Shown here in pieces: positions 8,515 through 13,798 of a stretch of DNA of 13,798 nt (position 1 is its first letter; each line of letters begins with the position of its first letter). The notes beneath the pieces are model-generated. The model ran no database searches and was not told where the DNA came from. It saw only the letters and a program-made list of their open reading frames with translations. The position numbers and the translations under genes were made by a program. The stretch is from contig CAMYNZ010000052.1 of assembly GCA_947259865.1 (NCBI GenBank), positions 1 to 13,798 on the forward strand, read 5' to 3'. The stretch comes from an uncultured Desulfobacterales bacterium. Its GTDB lineage: Bacteria > Desulfobacterota > Desulfobacteria > Desulfobacterales > G020354645.

Positions 8515-10728
8515 TTATACTTTTGTAAGCTTGGCCCGGATTCCCCAGACGGCATCGTGTCCGGAAGCCGAATCCTCAATCGGTCCGATAAGATCGTTGA
8601 CGTTAAGACCTTTGCCGGCCAGGTATTTGTTGGGAGCGTTGTGTCCCAGACCTGCCGGCATCGCCACCAGACCCGGCATAATACCGTCATATACATGCAC
8701 TTTGACCCGCGCACTGCCTTTGGGCGTAACCAATTTGGCATATCTGCCGGTCTTTAAACCCAGGGGCATGGCCGTTTCCGGATTGATCTCAACCAGGATA
8801 TCATTGGCCTTTAAAACGCTGTCTTCCACTGTTTTTATTACGAAGGGGGGATCACCGATAAACCCCCTCTGAAGACGCATGGAATCATAGGGAATCAGAA
8901 CAAGTGGAAAAGACGCTGCATCGCCCTGGGGTTTTACAGTGGCAAAACGCGGCAATGCGTCTATTTCTTTATTGGTGAATTCGAATTTTCTGCTGGCGGT
9001 TTCAAATGCTTCTGGCCAGACCGCTGCTTTCGCGCCGGCATTTATCCAGTAACCCTGTTCCATCAGAGACTCCCATTTATCACCCAGGGTTTGTTCCAGG
9101 CAGGTCTCGTAACTTTCCCACGGAAACGCGTTGGCGATAAAACCGCCGAGCGCTTTGGACAAAAGGATCATTACATCCCCTGTATGTTTCGTGTTAAACT
9201 GAGGCTCAACGACCGGTTTTACCAGACCGATCAAGGGGTACTGAATTCCACTGGTAACCGGGACATCTTCATATCGCTCAAGGTAGGTATGATTGGGAAG
9301 TATCAAATCTGCCATCCCCGCAGTTTCATCCATATACGATGAAAAGCTTACCACCAGCGGAATCTTTTCAAAGGCTTCTTGGGTGGCAGTCGTATCAGGC
9401 ATGGTATAAAGCGGATTTGATCCTGCAACAAGCAGCAGTTCGATCGGTGAGGCGGATGCCGAATTGATAATTTCCGGCAGCCTATTGAGAAGGTATCTGG
9501 CGTGGGGAAAACTTTGGGTTCCGGCACCATCGATTCGCCCTTTCTGAATACCGGCTGAAGCGGCTCGGTCCATTTCTAATTCCGGCCATTCTATGTAGTT
9601 CGGTTCAGGAAGCGCCCAGATGCCACCGGCTGCATTTACATTCCCGACCAGTGCATTCAAAGCGTGCACCGCCATAAATTCTTTCAAACTTCCCGGGGTG
9701 GCACCCCAGCCGCGGCCGCAAACCGCAAGCGGTTTTGAGGCCCGGGCGAATTTTCTGGCCAATTCGGTGATGGTGGCCGGATCAATACCGGTAATTTTAG
9801 CGACGATTTCAGGGCTGAAGCCATCCATCACGGGCTGTTTCCATTTTTCAAACCCGCTGGTATACGTATGGATGAAATCCTTATTGTAAAGAGATTCTTT
9901 GATGATCACATGGGCAAGCCCCAGGGCTAAAGCGCCATCAGTCCCCGATTTAATGGGAATCCAATCGTCGGATTTGGCAGCAGTATTTGACAGTCGCGGC
10001 TCGATCTGGACCACTTTAGCGGCTTGTTCACGCCATTTGCTGTTGGCCCGGAACATACGAACCGGTGAGCCCCAGCCGTCGAGTAAACCGCTCCCAAAAC
10101 TCAGTACAAAATCCGTATTTTCAACATCAAAGCCCGGCAGTGCCTGGACACCATGCATCAGATGCAAAGTTAATTCGTATGTATCCAGAATCGATGGTGT
10201 TCGCAGAAAATTGGCAGAACCGTATGCCGTAAGAAATCTGCTTATAAGTTCCGGCACCGTGCCGCGGTCCGAGGCAGCAATGGCGGCCACTTTATGAGAA
10301 TGGCCTTTTGAACGCAATTGCGTGAGAGTATCCGCTACTTCGTTGATGGCGTCGTCCCAGGAAATTTTTCTGAATTTACCATTGACCTTTTTTAAAGGTG
10401 TCTTAACCCGTTGGGGTCCGTATAACAGTTGGGCACCGGAGAGTCCTAATAGACACAGGCCGCCATCATTTATCGGATGACCGTTTTGACCCTCCAGTTT
10501 AACGACCCGGTCTTCAACCTTGCGAACCGTAATTCCGCAACCACCGGGGCAGAGGGTGCAGGTGGAATTCACATAACTGACCTCACCGGTTGCCGGCACA
10601 GGAGTCCAGGGCCACATCTGTGTCCATATAGCGCTATCATCCGTCAGTTTCCAGGGCAACGGTGTCAGCGCTGTCCCGGCTGCGCCACCGATTACAAACG
10701 ACAAAAAACTTCTTCGGTCAATTTTCAT
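8515..10728 (-). CDS. qrcB: Menaquinone reductase molybdopterin-oxidoreductase-like subunit QrcB
   Basis: A 737-residue protein of the molybdopterin oxidoreductase (DMSO reductase) superfamily. The N-terminus is a Tat signal (DRRSFLSFVIGGAAGTA, twin Arg at 5-6), so it is exported folded. A [4Fe-4S] motif follows: C57, C60, C64 and C92. The region where active members carry the Mo-ligating Cys, Sec or Ser (about residues 168-190, GSANFLRTPSILDTYELT) has no Cys or Sec. This fits published work on the Desulfovibrio vulgaris Qrc complex, where QrcB carries no molybdenum cofactor and serves electron transfer or structure. The C-terminal dinucleotide-binding-type domain is retained (from about 600). 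The start ATG at 10726-10728 has AAGGAAG upstream. It lies 43 bases after qrcA. An automatic label such as nitrate or polysulfide reductase would be misleading in this operon. Confidence 0.95.
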   Translation of the reverse strand: MKIDRRSFLSFVIGGAAGTALTPLPWKLTDDSAIWTQMWPWTPVPATGEVSYVNSTCTLCPGGCGITVRKVEDRVVKLEGQNGHPINDGGLCLLGLSGAQLLYGPQRVKTPLKKVNGKFRKISWDDAINEVADTLTQLRSKGHSHKVAAIAASDRGTVPELISRFLTAYGSANFLRTPSILDTYELTLHLMHGVQALPGFDVENTDFVLSFGSGLLDGWGSPVRMFRANSKWREQAAKVVQIEPRLSNTAAKSDDWIPIKSGTDGALALGLAHVIIKESLYNKDFIHTYTSGFEKWKQPVMDGFSPEIVAKITGIDPATITELARKFARASKPLAVCGRGWGATPGSLKEFMAVHALNALVGNVNAAGGIWALPEPNYIEWPELEMDRAASAGIQKGRIDGAGTQSFPHARYLLNRLPEIINSASASPIELLLVAGSNPLYTMPDTTATQEAFEKIPLVVSFSSYMDETAGMADLILPNHTYLERYEDVPVTSGIQYPLIGLVKPVVEPQFNTKHTGDVMILLSKALGGFIANAFPWESYETCLEQTLGDKWESLMEQGYWINAGAKAAVWPEAFETASRKFEFTNKEIDALPRFATVKPQGDAASFPLVLIPYDSMRLQRGFIGDPPFVIKTVEDSVLKANDILVEINPETAMPLGLKTGRYAKLVTPKGSARVKVHVYDGIMPGLVAMPAGLGHNAPNKYLAGKGLNVNDLIGPIEDSASGHDAVWGIRAKLTKV

Positions 10729-10771
10729 CGCATCTTCCTTTTATGCATAGATAAACAAAAAAGCTTTTCAA

Positions 10772-11476
10772 CTAGTGGTGACAAACAAAACACCCGCCCT
10801 TTTCGGTTTGGACGCTGCCCTGATTGACACCTTTTTCCCGATGACATTCGACACAATCATCCATTTTCATGCGGTCCCAGGAATTTTTCTTTAGTCCGGC
10901 GATATTGCTGCCCCAGATATCCCGGCTGTATCCGGTGATCCGATTCTGCTCATACATCTTCAAACTCTCAGACTCACCAATGGGTCCATGGCATTCGACA
11001 CACGCCATGGCGGCCTTTTTTACGTGCGCCGCGTGGGAAAAAAATACGCAGGGAGGCTGCCGTGAATAGACAAGCCAGGGAACCTCTCGATTTTTTTGTA
11101 CATATTCAGATACAAATAACGCTTCGGTCTCGGTTTCCCCCTGAACCTCCTCATGACAATCAATGCATTGCTCGAGCTTGGGAACCCCGGAATAGCTGCC
11201 GTCTTCACGAAAAAAATGGCAACTTTCACAGCCGTTGTCGACCTGATCGTTGTGTAAGGCATGGTTATAGGCCACGGGTTGCTTCTTTTTGGAATAAAGC
11301 AGCGTGGGAAAGATAGCCCAGCCCAGAATGAGACTGGCTGCAAATCCGAGGAGAAAGAATAGAATTATGGTTCCGCCGAACCCGGTTCCCGGCTCTTTTA
11401 CCTGGGGTGCTGTCGCTTGCGCTTCGCCGGCTTCAGCCTCAACGACATCTTTGGCTTGATCATCTTGAGTGCTCAT
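10772..11476 (-). CDS. qrcA: Menaquinone reductase multihaem cytochrome c subunit QrcA
   Basis: A 234-residue membrane-anchored cytochrome c. A 30-residue acidic N-terminal tail precedes one membrane helix (about 35-60, GGTIILFFLLGFAASLILGW), which places the haem domain in the periplasm. There are five CXXCH sites: 83-87, 104-108, 159-163, 208-212 and 229-233. The domain looks duplicated: YNHALH (70-75) precedes the first site and FSHAAH (146-151) the third, each supplying likely distal His ligands. A lone C143 occurs in PPCVFFSH. As I recall, the D. vulgaris complex is reported with six c haems, so one haem may be bound atypically or absent here. QrcA is taken to accept electrons from periplasmic tetrahaem cytochrome c3. 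The ATG at 11474-11476 has a modest GACGGGG upstream. It is the first qrc gene, 251 bases after ccsA. Confidence 0.95.
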   Translation of the reverse strand: MSTQDDQAKDVVEAEAGEAQATAPQVKEPGTGFGGTIILFFLLGFAASLILGWAIFPTLLYSKKKQPVAYNHALHNDQVDNGCESCHFFREDGSYSGVPKLEQCIDCHEEVQGETETEALFVSEYVQKNREVPWLVYSRQPPCVFFSHAAHVKKAAMACVECHGPIGESESLKMYEQNRITGYSRDIWGSNIAGLKKNSWDRMKMDDCVECHREKGVNQGSVQTEKGGCFVCHH

Positions 11477-11691
11477 GTAGACCCCGTCCTGCTTTGATTT
11501 TTTGTTTTGGCACGGGGTTCACGGCACGCAATCGGACGCTGTTTTCATCTTGCCAAAACCCCGGCATATCGATAATTCTGAATACCGCCGAAAGAAATGG
11601 AACCCACATCGATTCTCGCAACAACAAACATGTTGCCGCAGGCAGAAGGGATGCGCGGTGGGAAACCCCGCGGTGTCGAATAATTGCAGCC

Positions 11692-11720
11692 TGTGTACCT
11701 TGAGCGCCTTTCTTTGTCAA
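11692..11720 (-). promoter_or_regulatory. Possible sigma-70-type promoter for the qrc operon
   Basis: On the minus strand a perfect -35 box TTGACA (11715-11720) and TACACA (11692-11697, three of six matches) are separated by 17 bases, directly after the ccsA stop codon. Use of this site would give a leader of about 210 bases before qrcA. The weak -10 box keeps the call tentative. The rest of the 251-base gap shows no ORF or hairpin I can support. Confidence 0.35.
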
Positions 11721-11727
11721 GGGAAAA

Positions 11728-12744
11728 TCATTTTGCTAGGGCGCCGTAACTGTGCAATCCGGGTAATAAATTCACACCGAAATAGGTAAATATGACTGCA
11801 GCAAACCCGATGACGGATAGAAAAGCGATTCGCCGCCCTTGCCAGCCTCGCATCATTTTGGCATGCAGCAAGGTGGCATACACAAACCAGGTTATCAGCG
11901 ACCAGGTCTCTTTGGGATCCCAGCCCCAATATCGACCCCAGGCTGAATTGGCCCAGACAGCCCCGGTGATAATGCCGACCGATAAAAACAGGAAACCGAA
12001 TATAACCAGCTGGTAATTGAGTTCGTCCAGCAGATCGGTGGCCGGAAACAGGGCCAGCAATCGGTTTTTTGTGTCATCGGGCAGTTGCCGGGTCAGAAAT
12101 ATAGCAGCATAAAAGGTAAGGCAGGCCGCAACGCCGGCCAGGCCGGCCAGAAACCAGTTGCCAATCAGCAGGACACGGCCAAACAGCGCAAAGATGATAA
12201 AGAGGATAACCGGTTTGGCAAAATTGACCCAGCTCAACTGTTCGCCTTCTTTGCTCTTTTTAATCAGGTACATGCAACTGATGCCGAAGGCCACGGCAAA
12301 GGCGGCATAGCCAATAAAACAAGCTATCACATGCGCAATCAGCCAGTTACTTTTCAAGGGGGGTAAAAGTGGTTCGATACCGGAAGGGACATAGGGTGAC
12401 AGCGAGGCATAGGCCATGGCCAGGAAAGCAATGGGTGTCGTGAATGCACCGATAATACGATTTTCGTATTTCCATTCCAGGATGAGATATATCAACACGA
12501 TAGCCCAGGCGAAAAAAACCAGAGATTCATATAAATTTGAAAGCGGGGCGTGGCCGATCCCCAGCCTGTAGGATTCCACCCAGCGCATAATAAATCCGGC
12601 TGTGTTACCCGCCAACCCTAAAAATGCTACCCAGGTCGCCAGCCGGCCGGGGCTTGATTTTTTGAATACCCACGACAAAATATATAAAAAAGCCGCAAAA
12701 CCATACACAAACGTTATCACCGATAATACCACTGAACTGTTCAT
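11728..12744 (-). CDS. ccsA: System II cytochrome c biogenesis protein CcsA/CcsB (ResC family)
   Basis: A polytopic inner-membrane protein of 338 residues that, with ResB, exports haem and attaches it to CXXCH apocytochromes. The tryptophan-rich (WWD) haem-binding segment is clear at 264-286 (WANSAWGRYWGWDPKETW), and likely haem-ligand histidines are H65 (GHAPLSNLYES), H138, H294 and H331. Databases name this family CcsA, CcsB or ResC. Between the helix ending near residue 160 and the conserved LLDELNYQLVIFGF block there are about 65 additional residues with two strongly hydrophobic stretches (about 178-195 and 197-217). Most single CcsA proteins, about 270-290 residues, lack these. The ATG at 12742-12744 has AGAGG seven bases upstream. 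It follows resB after 308 bases and precedes qrcA, whose product is a likely client. Confidence 0.94.
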   Translation of the reverse strand: MNSSVVLSVITFVYGFAAFLYILSWVFKKSSPGRLATWVAFLGLAGNTAGFIMRWVESYRLGIGHAPLSNLYESLVFFAWAIVLIYLILEWKYENRIIGAFTTPIAFLAMAYASLSPYVPSGIEPLLPPLKSNWLIAHVIACFIGYAAFAVAFGISCMYLIKKSKEGEQLSWVNFAKPVILFIIFALFGRVLLIGNWFLAGLAGVAACLTFYAAIFLTRQLPDDTKNRLLALFPATDLLDELNYQLVIFGFLFLSVGIITGAVWANSAWGRYWGWDPKETWSLITWFVYATLLHAKMMRGWQGRRIAFLSVIGFAAVIFTYFGVNLLPGLHSYGALAK

Positions 12745-12768
12745 AATTTGGCCTCTGAATTACTTTTT

Positions 12769-12797
12769 CAAACACAATAATGTAATTTTATTGTTTG
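12769..12797. repeat. AT-rich inverted repeat upstream of ccsA
   Basis: CAAACACAATAA (12769-12780) and TTATTGTTTG (12788-12797) are complementary apart from two extra bases in the left arm, around a 7-base centre. It lies 25-53 bases before the ccsA start codon. It could be an operator or a leader hairpin; it lacks a T tract on the coding side and does not look like a terminator. Confidence 0.4.
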
Positions 12798-12886
12798 CCG
12801 CACAAACTGGGTACTATTATTTTTTAATCAAAGCCACCCGCTTCTAGCTGTGTCGCAATTGGCAAAGCCAGCTTTATCAATGTTTT

Positions 12887-12967
12887 TGTCATTCCGGGCT
12901 TGACCCGGAATCCAACGTTTTCTCAAAGCGTTACGTTACTGGATGCCGGATCTAATCCGGCATGACA
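12887..12967. repeat. Double-hairpin REP/MITE-like element
   Basis: The 81-base element starts TGTCAT and ends ATGACA. It contains two hairpins: ATTCCGGG/CCCGGAAT (12891-12898 and 12904-12911, 5-base loop CTTGA) and ATGCCGGA/TCCGGCAT (12943-12950 and 12956-12963, 5-base loop TCTAA). The two halves are also inverted copies of each other (TCCA at 12911 onward against TGGA at 12940 onward), so the whole element can fold into one long stem. This CCGG-rich pattern is a familiar dispersed intergenic repeat type in many proteobacteria-like genomes. Outside it, CTGTGTC (12848-12854) and GACACAG (12997-13003) form a further inverted pair that may mark a larger 156-base unit. No ORF is present. Confidence 0.75.
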
Positions 12968-13052
12968 ATTATAAACTAAACACTTTTTTGTATTATGACA
13001 CAGTTTCTTGGCGGATGGTCGTTGACTAACGCTTTTACTGGAATATTGGCCA

Positions 13053-13798
13053 TCAGACTGAATTGGCCAAAATGTCTGCTATCTTTTTTACCTTTCGCTG
13101 CATCGCCAGTTTGTTTTTAACGGCAGTGCCAACCACCCGGACCTTGCTGGTTTCACCCCGCCGGCTGATATCCACAACGATCCGCTGGTGCGACATGAAA
13201 AAGGTAACATAACAGCCGATGATCATCAAAATAAATCCGCTATAAACCACCCAGACCCCGGGATCCTTGGTAACCTGAAGCCCAGTGTAATATCGCGGTG
13301 CGGCGCTTTGGCCGGGGAGTTCCAGGCCTGTGACGGATATAAATACATTATCCTTTCTGCGCTTGTCAAAAATGGGGCCCATCTTATCAAAACTCGGAAA
13401 ACGCAGGGGCAGGGCCACTTCGATTTCAATTCCGTCATTTTGGACCAGAATCCCAATCAAAGTGTCTCCCAGATCCTGTCCCCTGAAACTATATGATTTT
13501 TTGAGTTCTGTGACGGTAAATTTTCCCAAACCTTCCGGAATATCGTTCGGCACACCGATTTTTGCTTTTATTGTGTGGGTCACACCGGTTTTTTTAAGGG
13601 TAAAATTGAGAGTAATCTCCGCTGGGATATTCAATGCTTGCGCTTGGGGGGGGAGTTGGCCATAGCTGGATTGAAAAAAATTTATGCCTTTATATCGCAA
13701 AGGATCATTTACAATAATATCTTTTTGCAATACCGGTTTGCCCTGCTCCAGGATGGTAAGTCTGGACCGAAACTCTTTGGGCATTTTGTTAGCATAAA
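13053..13798 (-). CDS. resB: System II cytochrome c biogenesis protein ResB, C-terminal part
   Basis: The frame is open through the right edge of the window, so the N-terminal membrane spans lie outside; about 248 codons are visible. ResB (Ccs1) partners CcsA in the haem export and ligation machine and has a large periplasmic domain. Diagnostic sequence near the edge is MPKEFRSRLTILEQG followed by VNDPLRYKGINFFQSSYG, the most conserved ResB block. The conserved KDPGVWVVYSGF leads into the last membrane helix (about 23 residues from VWVVYSGFILMIIGCYV). A basic cytoplasmic tail of roughly 45 residues completes the protein. The methionine at 13784 is internal and not the start, because the upstream codons (Y-A-N-K) continue the family alignment. 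The gene ends in TGA at 13053-13055. Confidence 0.93.
   Translation of the reverse strand, partial: YANKMPKEFRSRLTILEQGKPVLQKDIIVNDPLRYKGINFFQSSYGQLPPQAQALNIPAEITLNFTLKKTGVTHTIKAKIGVPNDIPEGLGKFTVTELKKSYSFRGQDLGDTLIGILVQNDGIEIEVALPLRFPSFDKMGPIFDKRRKDNVFISVTGLELPGQSAAPRYYTGLQVTKDPGVWVVYSGFILMIIGCYVTFFMSHQRIVVDISRRGETSKVRVVGTAVKNKLAMQRKVKKIADILANSV

Larger units (their letters stand above)
12745..13052. other. 308-base intergenic region between resB and ccsA
   Basis: There is no gene here on either strand. It holds the AT-rich inverted repeat near ccsA, the double-hairpin element and its possible flanking inverted pair CTGTGTC/GACACAG. The resB-proximal 50 bases show TTGGCCA/TGGCCAA around the resB stop codon but no T tract. 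No convincing promoter or terminator was found. Confidence 0.6.

Noticed and set aside
8417..8872. A 151-codon plus-strand frame crossing the qrcB-qrcC gap
   Set aside because: Most of it is opposite the qrcB C-terminus, and the start falls in the gap without a convincing ribosome binding site.
8515..10728. Reading qrcB as a nitrate, polysulfide or thiosulfate reductase
   Set aside because: The neighbouring multihaem QrcA, four-cluster QrcC and ten-helix QrcD, plus the missing Mo ligand, match the Qrc menaquinone reductase.
11508..11526. Sigma-54-like TGGCAC element in the gap before qrcA
   Set aside because: It is on the plus strand, facing away from qrcA, and lacks the GC of the -12 element at the correct spacing.
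11460..11720. 86- to 98-codon frames in the ccsA-qrcA gap
   Set aside because: Overlapping frames on both strands lack ribosome binding sites and protein-like composition; they are better explained as chance in a leader region.
13046..13070. TTGGCCA/TGGCCAA hairpin at the resB stop as a terminator
   Set aside because: Short stem overlapping the end of the coding sequence and no T tract on either side.

Overview
The window reads as chromosomal DNA of a sulfate-reducing Desulfobacterota bacterium (a Desulfobacterales-like lineage is my inference). The main reason is a complete qrcABCD locus for the menaquinone-reducing Qrc complex, which is typical of sulfate reducers with periplasmic hydrogenases and formate dehydrogenases. 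It lies next to the System II cytochrome c maturation genes. No rRNA, tRNA, CRISPR array, phage gene or transposase gene was found.

Apart from a short partial gene at the left edge, every gene is on the minus strand, so the reading order is right to left. From the right edge: resB (3' part only) and ccsA, which move haem across the membrane and attach it to apocytochromes. The 308-base gap between them holds an 81-base double-hairpin repeat and an AT-rich inverted repeat. Next come qrcA (multihaem cytochrome c), qrcB (Tat-exported molybdopterin-oxidoreductase-like protein), qrcC (four-cluster ferredoxin-like protein), qrcD (NrfD-type membrane subunit) and a 52-residue single-span membrane protein. 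An intrinsic terminator ends this group. Then follow murA (peptidoglycan precursor synthesis), comEC (DNA-uptake channel homologue) and a two-gene unit: an 88-residue unknown protein, then a regulator combining a helical/TPR-like region, a CRP-like domain and a c-di-GMP-type PilZ domain. That unit converges, with a gap of only 3 bases, on the partial plus-strand gene at the left edge.

The logic of the right half is respiratory. By family knowledge, electrons from periplasmic H2 or formate oxidation pass through small cytochromes to QrcA, then through QrcB and QrcC to menaquinone at QrcD, feeding the quinone-linked sulfate-reduction complexes. ResB and CcsA would supply covalent haem to QrcA. 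The left half is housekeeping and signalling without an obvious link to Qrc.

The observations most worth following up are the small fifth gene of the qrc operon (missed by length cut-offs), the PilZ/CRP-like fusion preceded in the same frame by an 88-codon ORF ending in a single TGA, a two-helix insertion in CcsA, and the double-hairpin repeat. I saw no clear defence system or wholly new multi-gene system.
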